Assembly (NCBI GenBank): GCA_029204225.1
Contig: CM055113.1
Location: forward strand, 31,668,383 to 31,732,382
Reading direction: 5' to 3'
Length of the DNA stretch: 64,000 nucleotides
Source of the DNA: Diphasiastrum complanatum
Lineage: Eukaryota > Streptophyta > Lycopodiopsida > Lycopodiales > Lycopodiaceae
This document shows positions 9,575 through 20,826 of the stretch, in pieces. The notes under the pieces are model-generated. The model saw only the letters and a program-made list of their open reading frames with translations. It ran no database searches and was not told where the DNA came from. The translations under genes and the position numbers were made by a program. The stretch's first letter is position 1. Each line of letters starts with the position of its first letter.

Positions 9575-10250
9575 TGTGAGGTGCGCACTATGATTGTGAC
9601 ATATATATCCAGCATGAATAGGATAGGTTATCGATGAGGTACAACTCGTCTTTGTAGGATATTAACAAGACCATCACATCCTAAGAGTCAAACAAAGTGA
9701 TGGACAAAAAAGTGCACATTGGAGAGAGTGGAATGTTGTATAAGTTTGAGATCATCCCAAAAATAGTACCCTTGTGATTCAAGATCCTCACATGGGTGAT
9801 TGACGTCAAATTTGAATTTACTTGAGCTACTTAAATGTCCTAAGGCTAGTTCAAGCGTCCAATGGAAAATCTCGAGTGATAAGGTCCAAAATTGACTTGT
9901 CTATGATGATGGACATCAAATTTGAGTTATTTCATGTGATAGGGGTATACCCCATTGAGGAGGGATCAAAGTCGATGAATCTTGATATACTAGATTTAAA
10001 ACTAGTTGAGTCTATTTCATAGTTTGCTTGAATGTACTTCTTTTCTTCGTGAATTAGACAATGTCATATTCGTTCAAACAAATTGAAATTGATGAGGTAT
10101 CTGAATGTTTTAGTGATAAAGATATTTGTGGATCTTATTAAATTTGTGTGCACATCAATTTTAACTGTATTTTTTAACAAGTGTTTTTTGTCAATATCAT
10201 TAACATTCTTGTTAAAACATTGTAGATAAAATTTAATCGTTGATTAGCGA
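9575..10250. other. No gene recognised
   Basis: AT-rich sequence. A 66-codon open frame at 9822-10022 has no recognisable motif. There are two near-direct copies of a 'gacgtcaaatttgaatt' / 'gacatcaaatttgagtt' phrase near 9803 and 9912. No feature is otherwise supported. Confidence 0.4.
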
Positions 10251-10253
10251 ATA

Positions 10254-10780
10254 TGTCTTCTGCAAAGGAAATGTCTCGAAACAGGTATATTTATTAAATG
10301 TACATTAGATATTATGTACTTAACATTTGGATTTGCAGCATTGTGTGTTAAATATAATTTTTTTGTTTTTTTTCTATGATTGTTTAAAGCACGACGCCTC
10401 CACAAGATAGCAAAAAGTTAAAGAAGATGCAATATTATTACAAAATGAAATCACGAAAAAAAAAAAAGCACAAATGCTTGAGCAAAGACTTAGTGGAACA
10501 TCATCGTCATCAAGTTCTGGTGCCCAACCTCAAACTAAATTGCATGTACTATATATTTATTTTTTTAAAACTTAGGACTATATTTATACACATATAAATT
10601 AGCTTGTAACATTAAGCTAATCATTCTTGTAATTGTAAAATGATATTAGTATCAACAAAGGTACAATGAAAAGATATATAGCGAGTGCGAACAATGCAAA
10701 GGATTGAAAATTCGAGAAAGACGAAGAGTGGTGTGGAAGTTTGGAAAGCATATTGAGGAGCTCGATGTGGATTTGGAGGT
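10254..10780 (+). pseudogene. Possible exons of an unknown basic, coiled-coil-like protein
   Basis: Three short stretches are bounded by plausible GT-AG signals: 10254-10284 (starting ATG TCT TCT GCA AAG), about 10390-10543, and 10662-10779. The second is lysine-rich with a serine tract. The third reads YNEKIYSECEQCKGLKIRE followed by RRRVVWKFGKHIEELDVDLE and ends at a GTACAT donor-like site. I do not recognise the protein. The exon structure is an inference from splice signals and codon flow, and one frame change is needed in the second exon. Confidence 0.3.
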
Positions 10781-11074
10781 ACATTTTGACTATTTAGTAC
10801 TTTTCTTATCATACACATATTTATAATTTTTTTGAAAAAAAAAAAACTAATTCTTGTATAATGTAATTTCACTCTTGCAAAATAATACATTGGTGTCAAT
10901 GTCTTATAATACATTGATTATCAACAAGATAAGAAATATTGATTTTGGATCATCTTTGGCATTAGACGAAGATCTTGTTGATGATCGTAATGATGTCACT
11001 AGTCACTACACACCTCATGATGTGAAAGTTATGCATCTTTCCATTTCGCACGTCACTCACTCCACCACATCTCA

Positions 11075-11285
11075 CATAGATGTTCCCATGGAATCTCTTC
11101 ATCCCATGCTATCACCACACATAGATTCTATTCATCCCACGACACCTCACATGGATTCTATTCATCCCACAACACCTCACGCGGATTCTACTATGGATTC
11201 TATTCATTCCACGATGTCACCACACATAGATTCTATCTATTTCATGACAACTCGCATAGATTCTATGCATACATGGGAGACCATG
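11075..11285 (+). repeat. Coding minisatellite, ~27-30 bp units (HPTTPHMDSI-type)
   Basis: About seven degenerate copies of a 'gattctattcatcccacgac' + 'acctcacat' unit sit in the open frame 10854-11303. They translate as repeats of H(P/S)(T/M)(T/S)PH(I/M/A)DSI. Unit length varies with insertions such as TMDSIHSTMS, and mostly remains a multiple of three. No known repeat family was recognised. Confidence 0.65.
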
Positions 11286-11299
11286 CCTACCCATGTGAT

Positions 11300-12330
11300 A
11301 TAGCATTTTCTACCACTAGAATGGTGCCAAGTGGCATAGTATGTCTACTAAACTAGTTGTTGGCCAATTTAACCACTAGTTTCCAAACTAAATGAGATGT
11401 ACAACCTATATGATCTATCTAAATGACTTAGACATAGATTTCACAAGTGGGAACATGCTCCACACATGTCTACTGATGATAGGTATAAGTCATTGTGGTA
11501 TTTACAAGATTTGATCAAGTTAGCTTTTGCCAATTTTAAAACTCCTCAAAACTAACTTGATAAAAACATGATGATGATTGATTCCTTTCAAATTTCATGT
11601 AGATGCTTGACCTTGAGGCATTCTCTTTCTTGATGTGCATGCTCCTCCTTGATGGAAATCCAAGACCTCCATGTCTCATGATGATCACTACAAACAATGA
11701 TCATACAATGTGCACTTTCTATGATCATCAATGTTACTTATGCTAGAAACATAAGTCCAAAAATCACCACAACTTGGGATGATTTTCTAATATTGAATCA
11801 AAAAGTATTTCCATCTCAATAAGGCTAACTACTTGCTTATTGATCTTATTGAAAAACTCAAAAAGATTACTTTTGGAATCCAAAAGTGCAATCCAAATGT
11901 ATCTAGAGTAATTATCACTAAAAAATTCATACATTCATGCACCTCCATTAGATACTTGTGAAAAAGAGTGCAAATCACTATGAATGAGATCTAATGACTT
12001 AGACGATCTACTAGAAGAGTTAGCAAATGGTTGCTTGCGAGCCTTTGAGAGGCTACAAGTCTCACAACTCTTTCCACACTTTGAAAATGCTTTTGGAAGG
12101 TCGAGTGCAAGCTCCTTTGTGGATAGGATCTCCATTGATTTGAAGTTGGGGTGGCCCAACCTCTTATGCCAAAGTTCCACTTGTGTAAGCTCCTCCTTAA
12201 CCATGTTCACACTTCAAAGAAACACATTAGTATCAAGCTTGAATAGCCTCCCTTGCTTGAATCCATTTACAATGAGTTTTAGAATCCCTTTGAGTCTTAC
12301 TAGCATCTCACAAGGGTCCGGATCCTAATA
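11300..12330 (-). mobile_element. Copia remnant H: partial LTR plus pre-integrase/integrase fragment
   Basis: 11300-11540 resembles the 5' part of copia E's LTR (shared 'gtgggaacatgctccacacatgt' and 'tttttgccaatttt' landmarks), followed by a 'ctcctc' polypurine-tract complement. 12300-11935 encodes FKQGRLFKLD, VELWHKRLGHPNFKSMEI, KCGKSCETCSLSKARKQPF and LIHSDLHSF. That is the zinc-binding GAG-pre-integrase (HHCC) region and the start of integrase, and it is nearly identical in layout to copia G. A decayed DNYSRYIWIALLDSKSNLFE stretch continues to about 11820. Gag, protease, reverse transcriptase and RNase H are missing. Confidence 0.7.
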
Positions 12331-12334
12331 AGAC

Positions 12335-13265
12335 TAGAATGGTTTCTAGATTAGAGTCTCCCGAGGTCCAGTTAGATCTTACTCAAGATCTCGATTAGTA
12401 CCACAAGCATATTGTACTTAGCATCACTCTATAGACCGAGAATATGAAAATACAAGTAGAGCACTAAACTAAGTAGCCATGTCATCTCCCAACGGTCATA
12501 CCTTTGAGAGCCTGAAAAACTCTCATTGGTTCGGGAGTATGGAGTGGTTAGGATGGCCTTCAGAACTGGAAGCAGCGTTACCCTAATCACTCATGTAAGG
12601 GTAGTGTGGGCCCTTCCCTCGCTAGAAATATTCTGACGAGACCAATACCAAATCCAATAGAGACATTACCAGATCCACACCTATCTATGCTCTCAAAGGT
12701 GAATGTGGAAGAAGATCTCTCTGACCTTTCTAGTTCTATAGAACTCTCATTACAAGAAGTTGCCTAACTAGCTATCATGCCAGCTCCTTCTAGAGGGAGA
12801 CCATTGGAACAATAGTTGCTAGATCCTAAAATAGTGTCCGACCCTTGGAACTAGGCTTTGTTAGAACATAGACCACTTTTTCTTAGCTCGATGCCACTCC
12901 TCTTGACACTCTCTTTGCCACCTCTCCATCAGCTGGCATCTTATTGTCTTATGACCTAGATGTGGAGAGGCGCATAGTTGAGGATGACCGTGGTGTCCAT
13001 GTCATCACTTGCATAAGGTAGCTCATGCATGTCATCTTCAACAAGCACATTTTTAAGGACTGGCGCCTACAAGATAACAAAGACAATAATTATGTCATTG
13101 ACCATTTTTATGAAGAGTTTTCACTCCCCTCCACTAATATGCAATTTGATTGAAAATGGATGATGAGCCGCATGGGAGGCGTGATGAGCCCCAACAAATC
13201 GAAGATCTGAGATGCGGTGAAATCTTGCAAATCTAAACTGCTTCCCCATGTGTTGAGCTAAATAA
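12335..13265. other. No gene recognised
   Basis: Moderately AT-rich sequence. One plus frame around 12950-13145 gives DVERRIVEDDRGVHVITCIR and KHIFKDWRLQDNKDNNY before stops, but this matches nothing I know. No repeats or RNA genes were seen. Confidence 0.4.
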
Positions 13266-13270
13266 CTCAA

Positions 13271-13862
13271 TTATGTATCCCACGGCCTAATCAATTCCTC
13301 ATTCCCTTGAGGAATTGATGGGTATGAAATCTTTAACTGATCAACTTGAATGTCTTCATATATCTCTACAAAATATTGAAAGTTTGACGGCGATATTGTT
13401 ACATTTTTATCCATACCTAAAATTTTATCACACGCCCATTTCATAAATGGAACCCATTTTGGATGTTTCAGCAAAGATAACTTGTAGACCTTCATGTCTT
13501 GAAATACCTCGTCTTTCCCTTGGGTCATATCAAACCACCGAGTCAAATTGATTTTATCTTTGCTCTTTTTTTACTTCTTTGTAGTGCTCTGAGATGGAAA
13601 CTTAAAATAATCAACGTAAAGCTCCTTTGTAAGCCTATTGTTTGATTCCTTGCTATAATGAAGCATGTGTTTCGCCTTATAGTGAGGCCATTTGCCATCT
13701 CGTCACATCCTCCAGTAAGAAGTACTGAATTATCCACATATTTTAATGACATAGATTCAAGCTTGAATATCTAGACACATACTATCCAATCTTTGTAAGG
13801 AATTTCCGTAAGTGATCTGCATGCTAAATTAGAGGTAGCCATTACTTAATGATGTAGAATCG
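13271..13862 (-). pseudogene. Broken ORF of unknown function (about 195 codons)
   Basis: From an ATG at 13860 the minus strand reads MATSNLACRSLTEIPYKDWI, a stop, then MSLKYVDNSVLLTGGCDEMA. After a frameshift near 13690 comes WPHYKAKHMLHYSKESNN, and then the 91-codon frame 13546-13271 with TRWFDMTQGKDEVFQDMKVY and HPKWVPFMKWACDKILGMD. The pieces join into one coherent, amphipathic protein with one stop and one frameshift in the middle. I do not recognise the family. It sits between copia and gypsy debris and may itself be transposon-derived. Confidence 0.35.
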
Positions 13863-14049
13863 TGAAAGTAAAATAAATCGGCCGGAGGAAGACACGTTTC
13901 ATGCATAAGTTGCTCATGAATATGTGTTAATAAGAGTTGCAAGCTTGAAATGCCAAATAATAGCTTCAAAAATGTTTCTTATACTCTTGGTTAAAAATAT
14001 GTTGATTCGATATAAAATAAACATGTGTTGCCTTGTCAATAGACGTCGT

Positions 14050-14995
14050 GCAAGTGCTCCTTTTACTTAAATGTACTTCTTCACTCAGTCTCCATTCACC
14101 TTTGTGTCCAATAATTGATCTTGGAGGTTTGCCAATAAGATCGAACCATTTTCAAATACTTCCATTACTTTGTATGGTCCCATCCACCTTGTATACAACT
14201 TCCCTATAAATATGTCGATTATCATAAAGTAATGCCAGATCTCCTTCCTTCAAAGAGGTTTTCTCCTAATGTGAATCATATCTTGCCTTCCTTTTACTTG
14301 GTATCAAAGTTGTTACTTGTAAAGCACAAACTTTTTAATATTGCATGTAATTTTTTATCTATCATGACATTGGATATATTCAATCTTATTTTTGAATTCA
14401 ACATATAGGTACATCAAACTCAGTAGGCAATATCGGATACATTCCATATACCAAATAGTAAGGTGTTTTCTTAGTTGTATTATCTTTCATATTTCAATAT
14501 GCTCACAAAACAGCTGATATTTTAGTATCTCAATCAGTAGATTGTTGATCGGTGATTTTATTCAATATTTTGCATAGTATACCATTTTCTCTTTCGGATA
14601 GTCCATTTGCTTTAAGATAATAAGTTGTTCTTCTATGTGTGATCATAAATATTTTAACAACTCGCAAATAGTTTTGTTAATAAAATGTGTACTTCTGTCC
14701 CTTACTATTTTCGAAGGGCATCCGTACCTAGTAATTATATTTTCAAAAAAAAAATTTGCAATTGTCTTTGCATCATTTATTTTTGTTGCTTGAGCTTCTA
14801 CGATTTTGGTACAATTATTTGTAGCTACTAATATATAACAATTTTTTTAATGTCTTGTAGCTAATTTAATTGGTCCAACAAAATAGATATCCCATATTTC
14901 AAATGGTGCCAAGGATAATATCGAAATTTGTTAGCTAGTTTTTTATCATAAAAAATTGGACCTGAATTTTAATAATTTCTAAAATTTTATGATAA
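14050..14995 (-). pseudogene. Decayed Ty3/gypsy integrase
   Basis: Reading on the minus strand with many stops, integrase landmarks appear in order: a decayed MGYLFCWTN start (the 'wDivGPl' region), THRRTTYYLKANGLSEREN (compare 'TtYhPqtnGqvEr'), ILCKILNKITDQQSTDWD, then KEGDLALLYDNRHI and NGSI, the C-terminal 'GD.Vll.d.r' segment. This C-terminal arrangement is typical of gypsy, not copia, integrase. It is older than the neighbouring copia copies, with AT enrichment and stops every 20-30 codons. Confidence 0.6.
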
Positions 14996-15480
14996 AATCG
15001 GGTTAAAAGAGCCGATTATTGTAAAAATATTGTATGTATTGTATTTATAGTTCAGGCATCCGGCCTACTCAATAATGGCTGAAAATATTTCATGTGGTTG
15101 AATTAGGTACTCATGGAAACACTTTCGATGTACTTATGAAAATTCTATTAATAGAAAACAACACATTGTGTTTTGAATTCACCAGCTGGCTAGGGAAATC
15201 TTAGTCACGGGTCATAGCGGTGACGACAATATTAGTATCTACCAATTTAAATGAATGAATGTCGACACCCGTCGACAAGAAACCCACAACGAAACAAGAA
15301 TGTTGTGGCATACACAAAGGCCTTGCCATTATTATGGTGTTTTGAGATTTGTAAATTTTTTAGATAAAAAATGACCAATTAGTAAGAATGGATGAAAATT
15401 ATTTTGTCATTTTCTGCCGATGCTTGTAATGTAGAAAGGTATGTACAAGATCAGTGAAATCCATAAACGATAAATTAGAT
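14996..15480. other. No gene recognised
   Basis: AT-rich intergenic sequence with a small inverted repeat (TGTCGAC ... GTCGACA near 15260-15277). No coding landmark was found. Confidence 0.4.
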
Positions 15481-15485
15481 GTAGA

Positions 15486-16216
15486 GACTAGAGGGATACT
15501 GACTATATCCATGAATCTGATATACTGGTCATAAGACTGCAGAAGAGAGAGAATTGATGCAAGTCACACCTTACATGAGACTGATAGGATCGCTGATGTA
15601 CCTTGCAGACAACACATGTCCTGACATTGCTTATGCAGTGTTCAGGATGAGCCAATTCTGCCCGAATCCAGGCTCTACACATTGGAAGATTGCAAAATGA
15701 ATTTTGCAATATCTTCAATTAACAAGAGATTATGGTTTGTGTTATTGTCGTTTTCAGATGATTTCCGACAGTGATGCTAGTTGGGCATTCCTCAAAAATG
15801 ACTTTAAAAGTGTCTTAGAAGGATGCACCATTGCATCTGGAACGGCAATTCTCTGGGTCAGAAAGAAGCAGACCATTGTGGCTCAGTCATCCTGCGAAGC
15901 AGAATATGTCACAGCAGCAAAGATGGCCAACGAGATAATTTGGCTCAGACAATTCTTGGATGAATTGGGCAAAATGACCAATGAACCTCTAGTTTTGCAG
16001 ATGGACAACACATCTACAATACATCTGACGAAAGACCATGTGTTTCATTCAAGGACGAAACACATTGCGATCAAGTACCACTTGATCAAGGACCTGATTT
16101 GCAAGAAGATGTTGCAGATCACCTTCATTGAAATGAAAGACATGGTTGCTGACATTTTCACAAAGGCCCTAGACAAAGGTCTATTCGAGAGATAGAGGAG
16201 CAGCCTTGGAATCGTC
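15486..16216 (+). mobile_element. Copia I: 3' pol remnant (RT end and RNase H) feeding into the shared LTR
   Basis: The frame from about 15550 reads MQVTPYMRLIGSLMYLA, CPDIAYAVFRMSQFCPNPGS, a stop, then the 163-codon ORF 15704-16195. The ORF contains SDSDASWAFLKNDFKSVLEG, QTIVAQSSCEAEYVTAAKMA, LQMDNTSTIHLTKDHVFH, SRTKHIAIKYHLIKDLI and DMVADIFTKALDKGLFE. This is the RT-terminal region and the copia RNase H with its D...E...D pattern and 'ADIFTKaL' ending. The LTR at 16217 follows directly. All upstream parts of the element are lost. Confidence 0.85.
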
Positions 16217-17011
16217 TGTCAAAAATGGTGAACTCCTGCAACTTTGCCACAACGCGAAAGTCAACAAACCTTGACTCGAAGGTCGAACGATTTGTGAAAG
16301 TCAACGTGCTTAAGAAACAAACAAAGGACGAATGATTCGCGAATCACAAACATACTTCTAGGACTGCAAGAACCGCAAAGGGACGCAAAACAAAAAGACA
16401 CGAAAGAAATGAAAAGAACAAAAGGAAACGAAAGAAATGAAGGAGAATCTTTCACGCTACCAACTGGCAGCTCAACGAGCTTGGAGTCATAGATTTCACA
16501 CCCAGCTGAAACGAGTAGCAACGACGGAGAGTAACTGATTAGTTGATTAACATTAACTAGTCTTGTAATTCTCTGTTTAGTTATCTTGTAAGCTCCACAC
16601 AATGGAGATATAAACTATCCTTTCTAGATCAAAATAATGTAAGAGAAATAGATTGTAATCCTGTAAAATACAGCAAGATATAGAGAGTAGAATGAAAAAG
16701 AAAAAGACTAGAAACAAAAGAGTTGTGCATGAAAGTCTGCCAACAAGCAGAACACGGTGAGAGAGCTGAGCGTCAGGCCGCCAACGAGCGAGACACTGAA
16801 GATCTCGCTCTAAAAATTAAACTGATAATTGATTGCTCTATTTCTATGAATCTCCTTGTCTTATGCTATCTTGATTGCTAGAATAGAATCTGTTCTGTGA
16901 TGTGTAGTCATGTGTCTAGATTCCTGTAAGGCTTCCGCGCAAAAACAAATTCAAAGAGACAAAATTGTTCGCGACAACGAAACGAAACCCAGTTTTGCGA
17001 GTTTCACGACA
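16217..17011 (+). repeat. Family 1 LTR, shared by copia I (3' end) and copia A (5' end)
   Basis: The LTR starts TGTCAAAAATGG and ends TTTCACGACA (795 bp), and is followed at once by the primer-binding site TGGTATCAAAGC at 17012. The same start (TGTTGGAAATGG) recurs at 20162 after copia A's RNase H. Upstream it is joined to the RNase H end of a different, truncated copy, so one LTR serves two internal regions. Confidence 0.85.
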
Positions 17012-17023
17012 TGGTATCAAAGC
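17012..17023 (+). promoter_or_regulatory. Primer-binding site of copia A
   Basis: TGGTATCAAAGC directly abuts the LTR end and matches the usual initiator-methionine tRNA primer site (TGGTATCAGAGC) with one change. Confidence 0.8.
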
Positions 17024-17075
17024 CTCCAGATTATCACTACTGATATCTAAGCAGTGATCTTCTAGACAACACAAT

Positions 17076-17560
17076 ATGGCTATAAAAATCCAGACAAAAG
17101 TAGCAATCAATCTTGATGGCACAAATTATAGAATTTGGAAATTTAAAATCAAAACACTTTTGAAGGGCGAAGGCACCTGGTCGGTGACCGAACTCTTAGA
17201 GGTGCAGCCGCTAGAAGGAGACCTGAGGATAGCTGAATGGATAAAAAAAGATGAGCGTGCAATGGCGATCATTGTTTCATCCATAAACAAAGATCTACTC
17301 ATGCAGATTGAAGACTGTGAAAGCATCCATGCAACATGGGAGAGATTAAAACAGAAGTATGAAGTGAGGACTGCAGTTTCAGTCATGCATCTTCACAATC
17401 AGTTGCAATCCATATGATGGGATGGCAACCAGTTAGATCAGCATGTTGAGAATATCAGAATGATCTTCGCTCAACTCGCTGCATCAGGACAGGAGCACAG
17501 CAGGTCCCAGCACCACAGCAACTGATGTACTTCATGAAGTCTCTATCGACATCCTATTAG
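17076..17560 (+). pseudogene. Copia A gag, N-terminal part
   Basis: The ORF at 17076-17417 starts at the first ATG after the PBS and has a copia gag opening: NLDGTNYRIWKFKIKTLL, then IVSSINKDLLMQIEDCESIH and ATWERLKQKYE. After a TGA (probably a mutated TGG) the frame continues WDGNQLDQHVENIRMIFAQL to about 17500. The rest of gag, the zinc knuckle and the protease are missing: by about 17590 the sequence is already pre-integrase. The element therefore cannot make particles. Confidence 0.8.
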
Positions 17561-17589
17561 CCTTTGAGGATGCTCATACTAGCAGAAAA

Positions 17590-18555
17590 GACATAGTCAC
17601 AGGTCTCAAGATATCAAGGCCCGAAACTAAGTCCTGCGAAGCTTGTCAAAAAAACAAGCAACATCAGAATCCATTCACACATGAGGGAAGAAGAGCCAAA
17701 GAAGTTCTTGAGCTCGTCCACTCTGATGTCTGTGGATCGATGAAGGTGGATTCACTCTCAGGTTCAAGGTATTTTCTTACATTCATAGATGATTATAGTC
17801 GGATGATCATGATCTACTACCTAAAGAAGAAATCTGAAGTATTTCATTCCTTCAAGAAGTTTGTGGCATTTGTAGAGCGACACACCTCAAAGAAGATACA
17901 GATCCTCAGATCTGCAAATGGAGGTGAATACAAAAGCACAAAATTCTCAAGATTTTGTCAAGAATAGGGGAGAGAACACCAGTTCACTCCTGCATACACA
18001 CCAGAATACAATGGTGTCACAGAAAGAAGAAACAGAATGGTAGTCGAAGGAGTCAGATGCATGATGGCACGGGCTTGATTGCCAAGTCAATTCTGGGCTG
18101 AGGCAATAGCTGCAGCAGTACACCTGCAAAACAGATCAACAATGATAGTGCTGAAAAACAAGACACCATACGAAATGTGGACAGGTAGAAAGCCTGATCT
18201 ATCATACGTATGAGTGTTCAAATGTGCAATATACAAGCACATTCCAAAAGAAAAAAGAATCAAGTTTGATGACAAATCAGAGAAAACCATCATGGTCGGA
18301 TACTTGAATGGATCACAAGTGTACAGACTCTACGATCCAACCACGAAAAATGATGTTTCGTGCAGAGATGTGAAGTTTGATGAGTCCACATTCCCTGGAC
18401 TAAAAAATGAAAGAGGCCATGAGATCTTCACACTGCTGTCAATTCAAGAGGGAGATCAAGAACAGATATCAAATCAGAATGTAGAGCCACAGACTCCAGA
18501 GCAGCAAGAAGCAGAGGATCGACCCCATGAACAAGAAACGTTCAAGCAGTAATGA
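17590..18555 (+). pseudogene. Copia A integrase
   Basis: A single frame with in-frame stops reads SCEACQKNKQHQNPF (the zinc-binding C..C), [110 protein letters not shown] and the linker TIMVGYLNGSQVYRLYDP up to 18550. The D, D, E catalytic residues are visible, but the second Asp context (usually SDNGGEY) reads SANGGEY, losing the Asp. Stops at about 17965, 18076 and 18211 sit where CAG, TGG or TGT would be expected. Confidence 0.85.
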
Positions 18556-19698
18556 AACAAATCTCAAAGGTCAATGAGACAAAGAAGACCTCCAGACCAT
18601 TACTTTGACAATCTTTAGTGGAGCAAAGACACACAGTTCTAGTACTGCAACTTTACTGAAGAGCCAACAACATATCAAGAAGTTGTCCAGAGTCTAGAGG
18701 GAGAATTCTGAAAGCAGGCAATGTCAGAGGAGATCGAGTCAATGAGGCAAAATGAGGCATGGACATTAGAGCCACTGCCAGAAAATAGGAGAACAGTCAA
18801 CTACAAGTGGGTATACAAGAAGAAGATGAAGTCAGATGGCACCATTGGTCATTACAAGACATGGCTTGTTGCGAAGGGCTACACGCAGAGATATGGTGTT
18901 GATTATTTCAACACATATTCGTCGATGGTCAAGATGACAAGCATACGACTATTCCTTGCATATACCACACAACGCAATCTGGAAATTCACCAGATTGATG
19001 TGAAAACAGCCTTTCTCCACAGAGATCTAGAGGAGGAAATCTTCATGACGCAGCCTGAAGGATTTGAAAACCTCGACAATTGACAATATGTCTGTCGGTT
19101 GTAGAGATGCATCCATGGTCTAAAACAGGCATCACGAGCTTGGCATAAGAAGCTTGATAGTCTTCTAAAGTCCTTAGACTTCAATCCTACACAACCAGAC
19201 TGTAATGTCTACATAAAAAGAGTAGGAAAAAATTTTGTGATACTGACTATCTTCGTGGATGATTCCCTAATAATAGAAAATTCATTGATGTTGATCGAAG
19301 ACATGAAGAATCAGATTTCTGAAAGTTATGAAATCACAGATCTAGGAGAAACAACAAAATGCCTCGGGCTGGAGATTAGAAGAGATCAAACAAAGGGCGA
19401 AATACACTTGAGTTCGTCAGAATATGCCAGAAAGGTGCTCAAGCAGTATCACATGATGGACTGCAAAGGAAAGGCCACACCAATGATAGTTGGAGCCAAG
19501 CTGACGAAGCAGGAGTGCCCAAAAATGGAAGAGGAAGAACAGAAGATGGCAAGTATATCCCACCAAAACCTAATCGGTAGTCTGATGTACCTTACAATTT
19601 GTACCAGACCCGATCTAACTTTCTCCATTTACGCCTTAAGCCAATTCTCTTCCAACCCTGGCATGGCACATTGGCAAATGGCAAAATGAATCCTATAG
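18556..19698 (+). pseudogene. Copia A reverse transcriptase
   Basis: The RT follows in the same frame: MRQNEAWTLEPLPENRRTVN, KWVYKKKMKSDG, RLFLAYTTQRNLEIHQIDVK, TAFLHRDLEEEIFMTQPEGF, then stops, HGLKQASRAWHKKLDSLL, the catalytic LTIFVDDSLIIEN, YEITDLGETTKCLGLEIR and SLMYLTICTRPDLTFSIYAL. The FVDD box is intact, but stops at about 19081, 19100, 19687 and 19696 break the protein. The sequence is collinear with RT of the copia type. Confidence 0.85.
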
Positions 19699-19719
19699 TA
19701 TCTGAAAGGTACCCAAAAT

Positions 19720-20161
19720 ATGGGATTAACCTACAAAATAGAAAACGAAAGAAAAGGATTCGAACTACACCACTATAGTGATGCAAGCTGGGCGAGCTAC
19801 AAAGATAACAACAAGTCCATAACTAGGGGGTGTACCATAGCGTGCGGAGCTGCAATCAGCTGGATATGCAAAAATCAAACCTTGGTAGCTCAATCCTCTT
19901 GCAAAGCTGAATACGTCGTAGCTTCAAAGGTGGCAAACGAGGTAGTGTGGTTGCAGATGATATTGGAAGCAAGCGAGATACCACAAGAAGGGCCATGCAC
20001 GATGATGATGGACTCTCAGAGTGCCATTTATCTGTCCCAATACATAAAATCAGCAGACATGATTGCAGATCTGCTCACAAAGCCGCTCGACAAGCCACCC
20101 TTTGCCAAGCAAAGAAAGGCAATTGGATTAAAGGAGCAAAGCTACAAGGTTCAAGAGGGAG
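19720..20161 (+). pseudogene. Copia A RNase H (internally deleted) and polypurine tract
   Basis: The frame gives YSDASWASYKDNNKSITRGC, QTLVAQSSCKAEYVVASKVA, MMDSQSAIYLSQ and then jumps to SADMIADLLTKPLDKPPFA. The 'HtKHI.v.yHfi.e' segment between them, present in copia I, is deleted. A purine-rich tract (caagagggag, ending 20161) precedes the 3' LTR start. RNase H would not fold. Confidence 0.85.
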
Positions 20162-20256
20162 TGTTGGAAATGGTGAACTCTTGCAACTTTGCCGCAATGT
20201 GAAAGTCAACAAACTTTGACTCGAAGGTTGAACGATTTGTGAAAGTCAGCGTGCTT
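20162..20256 (+). repeat. Copia A 3' LTR, truncated to its first 95 bp
   Basis: It begins TGTTGGAAATGG and matches 16217-16311 up to 'gtgcttc', where homology stops and a different LTR family begins. The break falls at 20256/20257. Confidence 0.8.
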
Positions 20257-20825
20257 CGTAGTTTGGTTTGATTTTGTTGAATGCTGTATTAATATGTTAA
20301 CGTAGATCAGCTATGTTTGACTACTCTCTGAAGGATTGTAGGAGTGATACAACCAGCAGTGACCAACAATCACATCTGAATTTCTGACGAGATGAATTCA
20401 TTTGCAAATTCTTTCATTTTGTGCTTCACTTCACGATCACTTAGCTAAAGAGCAAATCAATTACAGAGCTCACCTAGGTCTCGTTTTGTTTCGTTTCGTC
20501 CGTTTCGTCTCGTCTCGTCTCATTACAGAGCTTGATTGCTTGATTGATCTTGTCGCGAATTATTTCAATTCATTTCATTTTGTTTCACGATCTGTGCTTC
20601 CAACATGAATCAATGTTAGTGCAAGTTTCGATTCACTTCATTTCGTTTCGTTATCTTGTAGAATTCATTTTGTTTTGTTTGGTTGCGTTATGGATTTTGA
20701 TTGATCCAACTCAAACAGAAATAATTCGAGTGTCGCGAAAAGTTCATGATTTAATTCTGTCAATTTGTCACCAGAGTTGTTTTTGGCTAGAATTTGCATT
20801 TTTTGTGTGCATTCTGTTGTCATCA
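20257..20825 (+). repeat. Family 2 LTR, 5'-truncated, no attached internal region
   Basis: This is collinear with the reverse complement of about 26334-26945, the LTR of copia B. Shared landmarks are 'gattgtaggagtgatacaa', several 'tttcgtttcgt' runs, 'ttcgagtgtcgcg' and the terminal 'ctgttgtcatca'. The usual PBS does not follow; beta-tubulin-like coding sequence starts within two bases. The copy is a recombined or broken solo LTR. Confidence 0.8.
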
Positions 20826-20826
20826 C

